Assembly: GCF_003818115.1 (NCBI RefSeq)
Contig: NZ_RPOI01000024.1
Span: forward strand, 62,001-126,000
Source of the DNA: Citrobacter youngae
Lineage (GTDB): Bacteria; Pseudomonadota; Gammaproteobacteria; Enterobacterales; Enterobacteriaceae
Direction of reading: 5' to 3'
DNA length: 64,000 nt
Shown: positions 25,831 through 35,109 of the stretch, piece after piece
Position numbering within the stretch: position 1 is the stretch's first letter
Layout: each line of letters begins with the position of its first letter
Translations under genes and position numbers: made by a program
Notes under the pieces: model-generated
Database searches by the model: none
Seen by the model: only the letters and a program-made list of their open reading frames with translations
Told to the model about the DNA's origin: nothing

Positions 25831-25920
25831 ATTCACGGCAAGCGCGCAGGGCCCGGAGCGTACTAAATGTACGTGAGGAGCACGAGCACTTCCCGGGGAC
25901 AAAATGGCAAGTAAGCCAGG
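25831..25920. repeat. Imperfect palindromic intergenic repeat beside ryhB
   Basis: A dyad around CGTAC-TAAAT-GTACG (25859-25873) is embedded in GGCCCGGAG and GAGCACTTCCCGGGGAC, ending ATGGCAAGTAAGCCAGG. It has the character of a long enterobacterial intergenic repeat but is not ERIC. I cannot name the family with certainty. Confidence 0.45.
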
Positions 25921-25933
25921 CTGAAAAAAAACC

Positions 25934-26028
25934 AAAAAAAAAGCCAGCAAAAGCTGGCTAAAGTAATACTGGAAGCAATGTGAGCAATGTCGTGCTTTCA
26001 GGTTCTCCGTAGGGGTTCCCCTGAACGC
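25934..26028 (-). ncRNA. ryhB: RyhB iron-stress small RNA
   Basis: On the minus strand the RNA begins GCGTTCAGGGG at 26028. It contains the RyhB seed core GAACCTGAAAGCACGACATT and then TGCTCACATTGCTTCCAG, identical to E. coli. It ends in the terminator hairpin AGCCAGC-TTTT-GCTGGCT and a T-run. RyhB with Hfq represses mRNAs for iron-using proteins and activates shiA. The position between yhhX and yhhY is the E. coli one. The 5' stem (AGGGGAACCCCT) differs from E. coli. The 5' end is inferred from alignment from memory. Confidence 0.95.
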
Positions 26029-26030
26029 AG

Positions 26031-26056
26031 AGCAATAATAATCATTCTCATTCGCA
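26031..26056 (-). promoter_or_regulatory. Fur box of ryhB
   Basis: Immediately upstream of the RyhB 5' end the minus strand reads AATGAGAATGATTATTATT, a good match to the 19-bp Fur consensus (GATAATGATAATCATTATC). Fur-iron repression of ryhB is established in E. coli. Confidence 0.85.
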
Positions 26057-26148
26057 CTTGTCTACTTCTTTTTGCAAAAAAATGCAGTTGACGGAATTTT
26101 CTTTCTCAGCGAGGGTAAAGACTCAATTAACCCTGAAGGAGATAAGGA

Positions 26149-26637
26149 ATGAGTGAGATAGTGATACGCCACGCTGAACCGAAAGATTACGACGCAATTC
26201 GTCAGATCCACGCCCAGCCAGAGGTGTATCACAACACGCTACAAGTTCCTCATCCTTCCCTCGAAATGTGGCAAGCGCGGCTAACCGAGCAAGCCGGGGT
26301 TAAACAACTGGTTGCCTGCATTGACGATATCGTCGTGGGACATCTCTGCATCGACGTTGCTCAGCGCCCCCGCCGCAGCCACGTGGCCGATTTTGGTATC
26401 TGCGTGGATGCCCGGTGGCACAATCGCGGCGTTGCCAGCGCGCTGATCCGCACGATGATCGACATGTGCGACAACTGGCTGCGCGTCGAGCGTATCGAGT
26501 TAACAGTGTTTGTGGATAACGAACCTGCTGTTGCGGTCTATAAAAAGCATGGCTTTGAGATCGAAGGCACCGGTAAGAAATACGGCCTGCGCAACGGCGA
26601 GTACGTGGATGCGTACTTTATGGCGCGCGTGAAATAA
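26149..26637 (+). CDS. yhhY: GNAT amino acid N-acetyltransferase YhhY
   Basis: A GNAT-fold acetyltransferase of 162 aa. The acetyl-CoA pyrophosphate loop is in RWHNRGVASALIRTMI, about residues 104-119, and VYKKHGFEIEGT follows. E. coli YhhY has been reported to acylate amino acids such as phenylalanine and methionine. AAGGAG lies eight bases before the ATG. It is divergent from ryhB and convergent with ggt; the E. coli K-12 genes found between yhhY and ggt are absent here. Confidence 0.95.
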   Translation: MSEIVIRHAEPKDYDAIRQIHAQPEVYHNTLQVPHPSLEMWQARLTEQAGVKQLVACIDDIVVGHLCIDVAQRPRRSHVADFGICVDARWHNRGVASALIRTMIDMCDNWLRVERIELTVFVDNEPAVAVYKKHGFEIEGTGKKYGLRNGEYVDAYFMARVK

Positions 26638-26664
26638 CGGGTAAGAAACCGTCAGGAAGCACTC

Positions 26665-26693
26665 GCCGGGCCTGCATCAACGGCAGACCCGGC
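26665..26693. terminator. Hairpin between convergent yhhY and ggt
   Basis: GCCGGG-CCTGC and GCAGA-CCCGGC pair across a short loop in the 63-base gap between the two stops. There is no strong T-run; it may be a bidirectional terminator or a short repeat. Confidence 0.5.
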
Positions 26694-26700
26694 AATACCA

Positions 26701-28446
26701 TCAGTATCCCGCCGTTAAATCATCCACGGAACGCGGGTCGGACGCGCCATACAGTGCGCCATCCGGTCCTACCATAATGCTCTGCGTGCTGCCCATCGCC
26801 TCTTTCAGCGCGACTTTCTGCCCTTTCTGCTCCAGCAGCTTAATGGTGTCCGGGCTAAACCCTTTCTCAACGCGCAGTTCATCGGGCAACCACTGATGGT
26901 GGAAACGCGGCGCGTTGGTCGCTTCGGCGACGTTCATTCCAAAATCAATGCTGTTGACTACCATTTGCAGCACGGTAGTGATAATTCGGCTCCCACCAGG
27001 GCTGCCGGTAACCAGCCAGGTTTTCCCGTCTTTTACCACGATAGTCGGCGACATTGATGACAGCGGACGCTTCTTAGGCCCAACCGCGTTGGCATCACCG
27101 CCCACCAGTCCATAAACGTTTGGTACGCCCGGCTTAGCGGAGAAATCGTCCATTTCGTTATTAAGCAGAATGCCGGTGTTACCCGCCACAATCCCGGTGC
27201 CGAAGGTGGTGTTCAGCGTATACGTCACCGCCACGGCATTACCGTCTTTATCCACCACCGAGAAATGGGTGGTCTGATTGCTTTCATACGGCGCGAGCTT
27301 GCCAGGTTTGATCTGGCTGGAAGGCTTCGCCTTGTTGATATCAATCTGATCGGCAAGCGATTTGGCATAGGCTTTATTGGTCAGCGCCTGCCACGGCACC
27401 TTCACAAAATCCGGGTCGCCCAGATACTCCGAGCGGTCGGCGTAGGCATATTTCTCCGCTTCAGCCATTACCTGCATGGCATCAGCGCTGCCAAACCCGT
27501 ACTTCTTCATATCGAAGTTTTCGAGAATATTGAGGATCTGCACGATGTGAATACCGCCAGAGGACGGCGGTGGCATGGAGAATACCTGATACCCGCGATA
27601 GTCGCCGCTAATCGGCGTACGCTCCACGGCTTTATAGCTGGCTAAATCCTCTTTGGTCATCAACCCGCCGTTTTTCTGCATTTCCTCCGCAATCTGATCG
27701 GCAATTGCCCCTTTATAAAACGCATCCGGACCGTTCTCGGCAATCATCTCCAGGCTTTTCGCCAGGTTCGTTTGCACCAGCTTGTCACCCTTTTTCAGCG
27801 GCTCGCCGTCTTTCCAGAAAATGGCTTTGCTGTTCTCGTGATTAGGGAGCACTTCGCTGCCATAGGTTTTCAGATCGTCAGCCAGCGCGTCGTTAACCAC
27901 AAAGCCTTCTTCCGCCAGCTTCATTGCCGGGCGCACAACTTTGTTCAGCGGCATCGTGCCGTATTTCTCCAGCGCCAGCGAGAAACCCGCCACGGTACCC
28001 GGCGTACCGGATGCCAGATGCGACGTCAGCGACTTTTTCGCATCGGCGTTGCCCTGTTCATCAAGGAACATATCACGGGTCGCGCCAGCGGGAGCCATTT
28101 CACGAAAATCGATCGCCGTGGTGTTACCGTCTTTGGTACGCAGCAGCATAAACCCACCGCCGCCCAGATTGCCCGCCTGCGGATGCGTCACCGCCAGCGC
28201 GTAACCAACGGCAACGGCGGCATCAACGGCATTCCCGCCCTGTTTAAGAATATCCACCCCAACCTGGGTGGCTAAAGCATCCACGGAAGCCACCATCCCC
28301 TGCTGAGCACGAACGGGATGGAACACATCTTCCTCAACGCCGTAGGATACCGGCGGTGGCGCAGCCGGTGCGGCAGCCACGCTAAAACAACTTCCTGAGA
28401 GCAGAGCAGCAATGGCTACCCGGCGTAAAAACGTCGGTTTTATCAT
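26701..28446 (-). CDS. ggt: Gamma-glutamyltranspeptidase (glutathione hydrolase) Ggt
   Basis: A periplasmic Ntn-hydrolase that splits gamma-glutamyl bonds of glutathione and transfers the glutamyl group. It has 581 aa, starts MIKPTFLRRV and carries a signal peptide cleaved near SVAAA-PAAP. Autoprocessing generates the small subunit at the catalytic Thr in NQTTHFSVVDKDG, about residue 392. The start at 28446 matches the E. coli start; a longer reading would disrupt the signal peptide. It is divergent from yhhA. Confidence 0.97.
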   Translation of the reverse strand: MIKPTFLRRVAIAALLSGSCFSVAAAPAAPPPVSYGVEEDVFHPVRAQQGMVASVDALATQVGVDILKQGGNAVDAAVAVGYALAVTHPQAGNLGGGGFMLLRTKDGNTTAIDFREMAPAGATRDMFLDEQGNADAKKSLTSHLASGTPGTVAGFSLALEKYGTMPLNKVVRPAMKLAEEGFVVNDALADDLKTYGSEVLPNHENSKAIFWKDGEPLKKGDKLVQTNLAKSLEMIAENGPDAFYKGAIADQIAEEMQKNGGLMTKEDLASYKAVERTPISGDYRGYQVFSMPPPSSGGIHIVQILNILENFDMKKYGFGSADAMQVMAEAEKYAYADRSEYLGDPDFVKVPWQALTNKAYAKSLADQIDINKAKPSSQIKPGKLAPYESNQTTHFSVVDKDGNAVAVTYTLNTTFGTGIVAGNTGILLNNEMDDFSAKPGVPNVYGLVGGDANAVGPKKRPLSSMSPTIVVKDGKTWLVTGSPGGSRIITTVLQMVVNSIDFGMNVAEATNAPRFHHQWLPDELRVEKGFSPDTIKLLEQKGQKVALKEAMGSTQSIMVGPDGALYGASDPRSVDDLTAGY

Positions 28447-28563
28447 CGTTATTCTCCAGATGTACGGGGTCGGCCCCCAATAAGCCTGGTGCATAACTCT
28501 GAAATAATCATCGTAACGGCGAGAAAGGAGTAAACTTAAACGATCCCCGAGAGGAGAAAAGCG

Positions 28564-29004
28564 ATGAAACGACTCTTACTTTTAGCCATGCTCTTGCCGT
28601 TTGCTGGCTTTGCACAGCCCATCAACACCATGAATAACCCGAATCAACCCGGTTATCAGATCCCGAGTCAGCAGCGTATGCAAACCCAAATGCAATCACA
28701 GCAGATTCAGCAGAAAGGGATGCTCAACCAGCAGTTGCAAACGCAGACGCGCATGCAGCAACAGCATATGGAAAACCAAATCAACACGAACACCCAGCGC
28801 GTGCTGCAGTCTCAGCCGGGCGAGTTGAATCCTGGACAGCAGCAAATGCTGCCTAACAGTAACGGTGGGATGTTGAGTGGAACCCGTAATCCGGACAGCT
28901 CGCTCAATAAGCAACATATGCTGTCGGAGAAAAAGAACGGCGACATGCTGAAGCCCTCCAGCACGCCGCAGCCTAACGTTCCGTTAAAAACGATTGGGCC
29001 TTAA
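28564..29004 (+). CDS. yhhA: DUF2756 periplasmic protein YhhA
   Basis: A 146-aa protein with an N-terminal signal peptide ([19 protein letters not shown]) and a low-complexity Gln/Met/Asn-rich body ([26 protein letters not shown]). Function is unknown. AGGAG precedes the ATG. Its stop overlaps the ugpQ stop region by four bases in convergent orientation, as in E. coli. Confidence 0.93.
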   Translation: MKRLLLLAMLLPFAGFAQPINTMNNPNQPGYQIPSQQRMQTQMQSQQIQQKGMLNQQLQTQTRMQQQHMENQINTNTQRVLQSQPGELNPGQQQMLPNSNGGMLSGTRNPDSSLNKQHMLSEKKNGDMLKPSSTPQPNVPLKTIGP

Positions 29005-29744
29005 CAGGGCTGGAAATCCGGGCCAATCGTATCAATGGCATCGGTACAGATGCAGTCCACACCCCAGCGCAGCAGTTCCGCCGCGCGCTGGGGTCGGTTG
29101 ACGGTATACACCAGAATACGTAGCCCCGCATCGCGCAGCGCATCCACGCGCGCCTCATCCAGCAGCTTATGATTAAGATGAATAGAGACGCAGCCAAGCC
29201 GCGTGGTCAGCTCGCGCCAGTCTTCGCGCCATTCATCCAGCAGCAAACCTCTCGGCAGTTCAGGCACCGCCTGCTGCGCCGCTTCTAGCGCATCAATTTC
29301 AAAGGATGACAACAGTGGTGGCGTCATTCCCGCCCACAGTTCCCGCGCGGCCAGCGCCACGACCTTCCCGGTGAGCGCCCCCGTCCCGGTGGTGGGTTTG
29401 ATCTCAATATTTGCCATCATGCCGTGCTGGCGACAGCGCTCAGCAACTTGCGAGAGCAGCGGCAACGGTTCGCCTTTAAACTCACCGCTAAACCAGCCGC
29501 CGGCGTCCACGCGCAATAGATCCTGCCAGTTCAATTCGCCAGCCACGCCCCAGCCGTTGCTGGTGCGTTCCAGGTTGTCGTCATGCAGTAAGAAGATCTC
29601 ACCGTCTTTCGACAATTTAGCGTCAAACTCAATCATGGTATGCCCGTATCGCGCCCCCACGTCGATCGCCGCCAGGGTATTTTCCGGTGCCAGCTTACCG
29701 CCGCCACGATGGGCGACAATATGGGGGTAAGGCCAGTTACTCAT
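29001..29744 (-). CDS. ugpQ: Cytoplasmic glycerophosphodiester phosphodiesterase UgpQ
   Basis: UgpQ hydrolyses glycerophosphodiesters to sn-glycerol 3-phosphate plus alcohol in the cytoplasm. At 247 aa it has the GDPD barrel motif [19 protein letters not shown] near the N-terminus and [17 protein letters not shown] near 40-56. The start overlaps ugpC by four bases. It is the last gene of ugpBAECQ, coupling uptake to hydrolysis. Confidence 0.97.
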   Translation of the reverse strand: MSNWPYPHIVAHRGGGKLAPENTLAAIDVGARYGHTMIEFDAKLSKDGEIFLLHDDNLERTSNGWGVAGELNWQDLLRVDAGGWFSGEFKGEPLPLLSQVAERCRQHGMMANIEIKPTTGTGALTGKVVALAARELWAGMTPPLLSSFEIDALEAAQQAVPELPRGLLLDEWREDWRELTTRLGCVSIHLNHKLLDEARVDALRDAGLRILVYTVNRPQRAAELLRWGVDCICTDAIDTIGPDFQPC

Positions 29745-30811
29745 ACACGTTGTCCTGTTTCGCCATCAAAAAGATGCAGATGATTTTCTGGCAGATGCAG
29801 CCACAGCGTGCTACCTGCCGTCGGGCGATGCTGATGCGCCAACCGCACCACCAGCTTTTGCTCACCCCAACGTCCATGTGCCAGATTATCCGCACCCAGC
29901 ATTTCCAGCGTGTCGACAACCAGCGGCACGCCGCCTTCAGCCTGCGAGCTTAGCGCAATATGCTCCGGGCGGATACCCAGCGTCATGTTACGCCCAATAC
30001 ACTCCCTGGCGCTTCTTCCGATGGGCAACGTCATGCCGCCCTCCAGCTCAAAATGGGTACCCGCAGCGCTGATGCGCCCGTCGAGCAGATTCATCGCCGG
30101 GCTGCCGATAAAGCTCGCCACAAAGCGGCTGGCAGGCTTTTCATACACCTCAACCGGCGTCCCTACCTGCTCGGCAATGCCTTTGTTCATCACCATCACC
30201 CGTTGGGCGAGGGTCATCGCTTCAACCTGGTCGTGCGTCACGTACAGCGAGGTGGTTTTCAGTCGGCGATGCAGATGTTGTAACTCCAGACGCATCTGTA
30301 CGCGCAGCTTGGCATCAAGGTTAGAAAGCGGCTCATCGAACAGGAATACCGCCGGGTCACGCACAATCGCTCGTCCCATCGCTACGCGCTGGCGCTGGCC
30401 GCCGGAAAGTTCGCGCGGACGACGTTTGAGCAGCTCACCCAGCTCGAGAATACGTGCCGCCTCTTTTACCCGCTCAGCAATATGCTCCTTGCCCATCCCG
30501 CGGATTTTCAGCCCCCAGGCCATGTTTTCTTCCACGCTCATATGCGGGTAGAGAGCATAGTTTTGAAAGACCATCGCAATGCCGCGATCCTTCGGCTCCA
30601 TCTCGGTGACGCGTTTATTATCAATCCAGATATCGCCGCCGCTTACCCGTTCAAGCCCGGCCACCATCCGCAGCAGCGTAGACTTACCGCAGCCGGATGG
30701 CCCAACCATCACAATAAATTCCCCGTCCGCGACGTCCAGCGTCAACGGTTTAATCACCTGGGTTTTGCCGTCCCAGCTTTTGGTTACTGCCTGTAGTTTT
30801 AAACCAGCCAT
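29741..30811 (-). CDS. ugpC: sn-Glycerol-3-phosphate ABC transporter ATPase UgpC
   Basis: The ATPase subunit of the UgpBAEC importer for glycerol 3-phosphate and glycerophosphodiesters. Walker A is GPSGCGKST near residue 38, the signature is LSGGQRQR, and Walker B is [15 protein letters not shown]-terminal MalK-like OB regulatory domain completes the 356 aa. It lies between ugpE (2-base gap) and ugpQ (overlap). Confidence 0.97.
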   Translation of the reverse strand: MAGLKLQAVTKSWDGKTQVIKPLTLDVADGEFIVMVGPSGCGKSTLLRMVAGLERVSGGDIWIDNKRVTEMEPKDRGIAMVFQNYALYPHMSVEENMAWGLKIRGMGKEHIAERVKEAARILELGELLKRRPRELSGGQRQRVAMGRAIVRDPAVFLFDEPLSNLDAKLRVQMRLELQHLHRRLKTTSLYVTHDQVEAMTLAQRVMVMNKGIAEQVGTPVEVYEKPASRFVASFIGSPAMNLLDGRISAAGTHFELEGGMTLPIGRSARECIGRNMTLGIRPEHIALSSQAEGGVPLVVDTLEMLGADNLAHGRWGEQKLVVRLAHQHRPTAGSTLWLHLPENHLHLFDGETGQRV

Positions 30812-30813
30812 TT

Positions 30814-31659
30814 TTATTTCTCACTATCGACCAGGCCACGTACGAAGGCACGCTGCATGGCTAACACGATGATTACCGGAGGGATGAGCGTCAGCAGCAT
30901 GGCTGCCATTACCTGGTTCCACTGCGTTGTGCCTTCACCGGTGGCAATCATGCCTTTGATACCCGCCACCGCAGTGCCCAAATTGACGTCGGTAATAATT
31001 AACAACGGCCACAGATACTGGTTCCAGCCGTAGATAAAGGTAATAACGAACAGCGCCGCCAGATTGGTTTTTGACAACGGTAGTACGATATCGCGGAAAA
31101 AACGCATTGGTGACGCGCCGTCAATACGCGCCGCCTCAACCAGTTCATCCGGCAGGGTCATAAAGAACTGACGGAACAGGAAAGTCGCTGTCGCAGATGC
31201 CATCAACGGCAGTGTCAGACCCGCATAGCTGTCGAGCATCTTCAGATTGGCGATCACTTCTACCGTCGGGAAAATACGCACCTCAACCGGTAGCATCAGG
31301 GTGATAAAAATCATCCAGAAGAACAGGTTGCGCAGCGGAAAGCGAAACCAGACGATGGCGAATGCGGAGAGCATAGAGACGGTAATTTTCCCTACCGTAA
31401 TGCTGAACGCCATGATGAAACTGTTGAGCATCATCAGCCAGAACGGCGCGCTGTTGACGCCCACGCCGTTGACCCAGATGTATTTCATGTTTTCCAGCAG
31501 TTGCGAGCCGGGAACCAGTGTCATCGGCGTCTCAAACACCGCTTTGTTGTCCAGCGTCGCCGCGACAAACGCGACGTACAACGGAAACAGGATCACCATG
31601 ATCCCCATAATCAACATGGCATGGCTGAATATTGTCAGCCCACGACGGTTCTCAATCAT
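30814..31659 (-). CDS. ugpE: sn-Glycerol-3-phosphate ABC transporter permease UgpE
   Basis: An inner-membrane permease of 281 aa with six predicted helices. The EAA loop that docks UgpC is visible as [24 protein letters not shown]. It pairs with UgpA. Start and stop overlap or abut ugpA and ugpC. Confidence 0.97.
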   Translation of the reverse strand: MIENRRGLTIFSHAMLIMGIMVILFPLYVAFVAATLDNKAVFETPMTLVPGSQLLENMKYIWVNGVGVNSAPFWLMMLNSFIMAFSITVGKITVSMLSAFAIVWFRFPLRNLFFWMIFITLMLPVEVRIFPTVEVIANLKMLDSYAGLTLPLMASATATFLFRQFFMTLPDELVEAARIDGASPMRFFRDIVLPLSKTNLAALFVITFIYGWNQYLWPLLIITDVNLGTAVAGIKGMIATGEGTTQWNQVMAAMLLTLIPPVIIVLAMQRAFVRGLVDSEK

Positions 31660-32543
31660 TGGTAACGCACCTTACTTTCCACATAGCGGAACTGCACCAC
31701 CGTCAAAATAATGACCAGGAACATCAGCACCACCGATTGTGCAGCGGAAGAAGCCAGATCCAGCCCGACAAAACCTTCGCGATAGATCTTATAAATCAGC
31801 GTCGTGGTCGCCTGTACCGGCCCGCCTGCAGTGGCAGCATCAATCACCGGGAAGGTGTCAAAGAAGGCATACACCAGATTCACCACCAGCAGGAAGAAGC
31901 TCACCGGGGCAATGAGCGGCAGCGCCAGTTTAAAGAAGCGGCGAACCGGCCCCGCACCGTCAATCGCGGCGGCTTCGATCAGCGAGCGAGGAATAGACTG
32001 CAGTGCGGCAAAGAAGAACAGGAAGTTGTAACTAATCTGCTTCCAGACCGACGCAAACACCACCAGGAACATTGCCTGACCGCTGTTTTGCGCATGGTTC
32101 CAGTCATAGCCAAACTCACCGAGAAAATGGGTAATCAACCCGCGCCCGGGGTTAAACAGGAAGATCCACAATACGGCAGCAACGGCGGGCGCAACGGCGT
32201 AAGGCAACAGCATCAGCGTTTGGTAAAAACGGCTGCCGCGCACCACGTAATTCACCAACGCCGCAAAAAATAACGACACCAGCAGACCGCTTACCGTGAC
32301 TAACGTACTGAACTTAATGGTGGTCCAGAATGAGTCGAGGTAGTACGGGTCATGAAACAGCGCGACAAAGTTTTCCAGTCCGACAAACTGGCTGGAAAGA
32401 CCAAACGGATCAACGGATTGTAGCGAGTACCACAGCGCTTCACCGGCAGGCCAGATAAAGAAAATAACGGTGATAACCAGCTGCGGAGCCACCAGTAAAT
32501 AGGGAAGCCAGCGCGAACGGAACACCGGACGGGATGAAGACAT
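31656..32543 (-). CDS. ugpA: sn-Glycerol-3-phosphate ABC transporter permease UgpA
   Basis: The second permease of the Ugp importer, 295 aa, with six helices and the EAA loop [24 protein letters not shown]. Its stop overlaps the ugpE start by four bases. It is separated from ugpB by about 100 bases holding a REP pair, as in E. coli. Confidence 0.97.
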   Translation of the reverse strand: MSSSRPVFRSRWLPYLLVAPQLVITVIFFIWPAGEALWYSLQSVDPFGLSSQFVGLENFVALFHDPYYLDSFWTTIKFSTLVTVSGLLVSLFFAALVNYVVRGSRFYQTLMLLPYAVAPAVAAVLWIFLFNPGRGLITHFLGEFGYDWNHAQNSGQAMFLVVFASVWKQISYNFLFFFAALQSIPRSLIEAAAIDGAGPVRRFFKLALPLIAPVSFFLLVVNLVYAFFDTFPVIDAATAGGPVQATTTLIYKIYREGFVGLDLASSAAQSVVLMFLVIILTVVQFRYVESKVRYQ

Positions 32544-32555
32544 GGAAGTTTGATT

Positions 32556-32637
32556 CCTGAACAGCGCCGGATGGCGCTACGCTTATCCGGCCTACGCGCA
32601 TTTGTAGGCCGGGTAAGGCGCAGCCGTCACCCGGCAT
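32556..32637. repeat. REP pair (BIME) between ugpB and ugpA
   Basis: GCGCCGGATGGCGCTACGC with TTATCCGGCCTACGC, then GTAGGCCGGGTAAGGCG with CGTCACCCGGCAT. Such repeats inside transport operons are known to stabilise the upstream binding-protein transcript. Confidence 0.88.
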
Positions 32638-32643
32638 TTCACA

Positions 32644-33960
32644 TTACGATTTGGTCGATTGCTCAAAGCGACGCAGTAACTGATTGCCACGCTCAACGGC
32701 GGCATCCAGCGCCTGCTGCGGGGTTTTCTTCCCGGTCCAGACGCTTTCCAGCTCTTCATCCACGATGGTGCGGATCTGCGGCATGTTGCCCAGACGCAGC
32801 CCTTTGGTGTACGGCAACGGCGGCTTGTTGAGCATTTGACGCGTAGCGATATCCGCCCCCGGATTCTTCTCATAGAAGCCCTGCTCACGGGTCAAATCGT
32901 AGGCCGCGGTGGTGATCGGCAGATAGCCAGTCTTCTGGTGCCATTCGGCAGCAATTTCAGGCTTCGCCAGGAAGTTGAGGAACTTCGCCACGCCTTCGTA
33001 GGTGGGTTTGTCTTTACCCTGCATCACCCACAGGCTGGCTCCACCGATAATGGCGTTCTGCGGCGCGCCCTTCACATCGGCATCGTACGGCATCATCCCG
33101 ACGCCATAGTTGAATTTCGCGTAATGGCGGATGTCAGCCAGAGAACCGGAAGACGCGGTGGTAATGGCGCAATCCCCGTTATAGAACTTCTCAGTGGATT
33201 CGTCCTTACGCCCGAAGTAGCTGAAATCGCCTTTTTTGTTCAGCTCTTCCAGCAGAGCGATATGTTTTACCTGTTCCGGTTTATTGAACTCCAGCACTGC
33301 GTCAGTACCGTCAAAACCGTTGTTTTTGGTTGCTACCGGCAGACCGTTCCAGGCGCTGAAGTTTTCAATCTGAATCCATCCCTGCCAGCCGCTGGCGTAA
33401 CCGCACTTCATGCCTGCCGCTTTCAGCTTCGCGGTGTACTCCGCCAGGTCCTGCCAGGTTTTCGGCGGCTGCTCAGGGTCTAAACCAGCTTTTTTAAAGG
33501 CATCTTTGTTGTAGTACAGCACCGGAGTGGAGCTGTTAAACGGTTGAGAAAGCAAATGTCCGCTTTTAGAGTCGGTGTAATAACCGGATACCGTCGGTAC
33601 GAACTGAGACTCATCGAAGTTAATACCAGCCTCTTTGAATACTTCATAGACCGGTTTAATGGCTTTCGAAGCCATCATCGTTGCTGTACCCACTTCATAA
33701 ACCTGTAGCAGCGCGGGCGCGTTTCCGGTACGGAAAGCGGCAATTCCTGCACTCAGGCTCTGCTCGTAGTTGCCTTTGTACTGCGGAACAATTTTGTAGT
33801 CGGGATTGGCGGCATTAAAACGTTGCGCCAGAGAATCAACTTCTTTACCCAGTTCGCCTTCCATTGAGTGCCAGAATGGGATGGTGGTGACCGCCAGTGC
33901 CTGACCTGCAAACGCCAGGCTAAGTGCCAGTCCTAAAGCTGTATGTCGTAACGATATCAT
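32644..33960 (-). CDS. ugpB: Periplasmic sn-glycerol-3-phosphate-binding protein UgpB
   Basis: The substrate-binding subunit of the Ugp importer, 438 aa, with a cleavable signal peptide ([23 protein letters not shown]). The mature protein begins [18 protein letters not shown], a cluster B extracellular binding-protein fold. First gene of ugpBAECQ. A PhoB-box array about 120 bases upstream indicates phosphate-starvation control. Confidence 0.97.
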   Translation of the reverse strand: MISLRHTALGLALSLAFAGQALAVTTIPFWHSMEGELGKEVDSLAQRFNAANPDYKIVPQYKGNYEQSLSAGIAAFRTGNAPALLQVYEVGTATMMASKAIKPVYEVFKEAGINFDESQFVPTVSGYYTDSKSGHLLSQPFNSSTPVLYYNKDAFKKAGLDPEQPPKTWQDLAEYTAKLKAAGMKCGYASGWQGWIQIENFSAWNGLPVATKNNGFDGTDAVLEFNKPEQVKHIALLEELNKKGDFSYFGRKDESTEKFYNGDCAITTASSGSLADIRHYAKFNYGVGMMPYDADVKGAPQNAIIGGASLWVMQGKDKPTYEGVAKFLNFLAKPEIAAEWHQKTGYLPITTAAYDLTREQGFYEKNPGADIATRQMLNKPPLPYTKGLRLGNMPQIRTIVDEELESVWTGKKTPQQALDAAVERGNQLLRRFEQSTKS

Positions 33961-34079
33961 CGGTTATCTCTCTTGTTGTGCCGGATGCGCGATATCACGC
34001 GTTTTATGCTCGCGGGGGTAACATGACATGCTCGAATGACAGAAAAATAACTTTTTTATTACAAAAAAAAGATAGTAAG

Positions 34080-34119
34080 GCGACAAACAGATGGCAAGGC
34101 GGTGAAAGCGTAGTGACAG
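34080..34119 (-). promoter_or_regulatory. Array of PhoB (Pho box) repeats upstream of ugpB
   Basis: Reading the minus strand, four 7-mers similar to CTGTCAY occur at exact 11-base spacing: CTGTCAC (34113-34119), CTTTCAC, TTGCCAT and TTGTCGC (ending 34080). This is the geometry of tandem Pho boxes and the position matches the known PhoB-activated ugpB promoter. Confidence 0.65.
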
Positions 34120-34144
34120 GAAAATGCGGAGTGGTGCACAACAA

Positions 34145-34172
34145 AGCCGGGTAGCGGTATGCTTTACCCGGT
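34145..34172. repeat. REP-like unit between ugpB and the 135-aa gene
   Basis: GCCGGGTAGCGG with GCTTTACCCGGTG forms a short REP-like dyad between the ugpB promoter region and the 3' end of the adjacent gene. Confidence 0.55.
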
Positions 34173-34203
34173 GAATAAAGAAGGTTTTGTCACCCTGGTA
34201 AGA

Positions 34204-34611
34204 TCAGGCAGGCTGTGCAAACGTGAATTCCAGCGCCAGACCCAGGATCTGCATACCATGAATGTTATCTTCCGGAGATATCGCCACCAGGCTTTCCAGA
34301 AACTTGAGTCGCCGTGACTGGGCGTTGATGATGAGTTTTCCCCGTAATGCAGGAAGCTTCAGCGAAGAGATGGGATAAACCACGCGCCCACAGACTTCCA
34401 CCGGCAGCTTGCGCAAATCGACTTGCTGAAGCACGCCCACAGAGGAATACAGCAGCGCTACAGGCGTTACGGCGAGCAATGGTGATGGACTAATACTGAC
34501 AAAATCCAGCAGGAGTTCTGGACGCAGATAGTTCAGCCCATTAAAGGAAACCGTGACGCCATCAATTGCGGGCATGGGCTGCACATTAGTTTGATGCGGT
34601 GAATCATTCAT
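34204..34611 (-). CDS. Uncharacterised 135-aa cytoplasmic protein
   Basis: I do not recognise a family. The 135 aa (MNDSPHQTNVQPMPAIDG ...) show no signal peptide and no membrane helix. Alternating hydrophobic residues (VTVSFNGLNYLRPELLLDFVSI, VEVCGRVVYPI, GKLIINAQSRRLKFLESLVAI) suggest a beta-rich fold, loosely like PilZ-type barrels, but RxxxR and D/NxSxxG motifs are not evident. There is no strong ribosome site, so the start is uncertain; an internal ATG at Met13 is possible. Upstream DNA is AT-rich. Absent from the ugpB-livF gap in E. coli K-12. Confidence 0.75.
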   Translation of the reverse strand: MNDSPHQTNVQPMPAIDGVTVSFNGLNYLRPELLLDFVSISPSPLLAVTPVALLYSSVGVLQQVDLRKLPVEVCGRVVYPISSLKLPALRGKLIINAQSRRLKFLESLVAISPEDNIHGMQILGLALEFTFAQPA

Positions 34612-34726
34612 GCAATTACCATTGATATAAAATATAAATCAAGCTATTGATTATACAGAATATAGTGCACAAATGCTGGGACAGAACTCGCAATCCTTGC
34701 AGGTATGAATGATTGCCTTTCCAGTC

Positions 34727-35008
34727 TTACTCTCTTCGCCAGCGGCGTTCATATTCGTTCTGTAAACGCTGCTGTTCCCGCCGCTCACGGTCACGCTGGA
34801 TATCCGATTTTTCATCTTCCCAGCCCGGACACACAGAACTGCTGAATACCTCGCAGGGTGAATTGGATTGTGCTGACGGGTTGACCGGCTTTTCTTGCCA
34901 GATTGCAGGATCGCGCGGATCGAAAGTTTGCTCTTTCACTGCCTGCGCACTGAATGAGCCGGCCAATAGTAGACTTCCAATAGCCATACAGGCACCTGAA
35001 CGTGTCAT
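34727..35008 (-). CDS. Small exported protein of unknown function, probably Fur-regulated
   Basis: From the ATG at 35008 the product is 93 aa: a signal peptide (MTRSGACMAIGSLLLAGSFSAQA), a mature segment with two cysteines (SPCEVF ... SVCPGW) and a strongly charged helical C-terminus (DRERREQQRLQNEYERRWRRE, split by eye). A longer reading from 35059 would translate through the Fur palindrome and add MLLLIMIINNKNEHGER, so the internal start is preferred; GGAGAAAGG precedes it. I do not know the function. It lies downstream of the livF terminator, on the same strand. Confidence 0.72.
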   Translation of the reverse strand: MTRSGACMAIGSLLLAGSFSAQAVKEQTFDPRDPAIWQEKPVNPSAQSNSPCEVFSSSVCPGWEDEKSDIQRDRERREQQRLQNEYERRWRRE

Positions 35009-35027
35009 CCTTTCTCCATGTTCATTT

Positions 35028-35056
35028 TTATTATTGATAATCATTATCAATAATAA
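35028..35056 (-). promoter_or_regulatory. Near-perfect Fur box before the small exported gene
   Basis: A 29-base palindrome centred on GATAATCATTATC with flanking TTATTATT/AATAATAA arms lies about 20 bases before the start codon at 35008. It is nearly identical to the Fur consensus (GATAATGATAATCATTATC). On its own DNA it also overlaps the promoter position, so repression by Fur-iron is the natural reading. Confidence 0.8.
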
Positions 35057-35067
35057 CATAGCGCAAT

Positions 35068-35092
35068 AAAAAAGGGGCCTGATGAGCCCCTT
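35068..35092 (-). terminator. Intrinsic terminator of the liv operon
   Basis: On the minus strand AAGGGGCTCATCAGGCCCCTT is closed by a six-base T-run, 18 bases after the livF stop. The stem pairs AAGGGGC with GCCCCTT. Confidence 0.88.
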
Positions 35093-35109
35093 GTCTATTT
35101 AGATAACTG

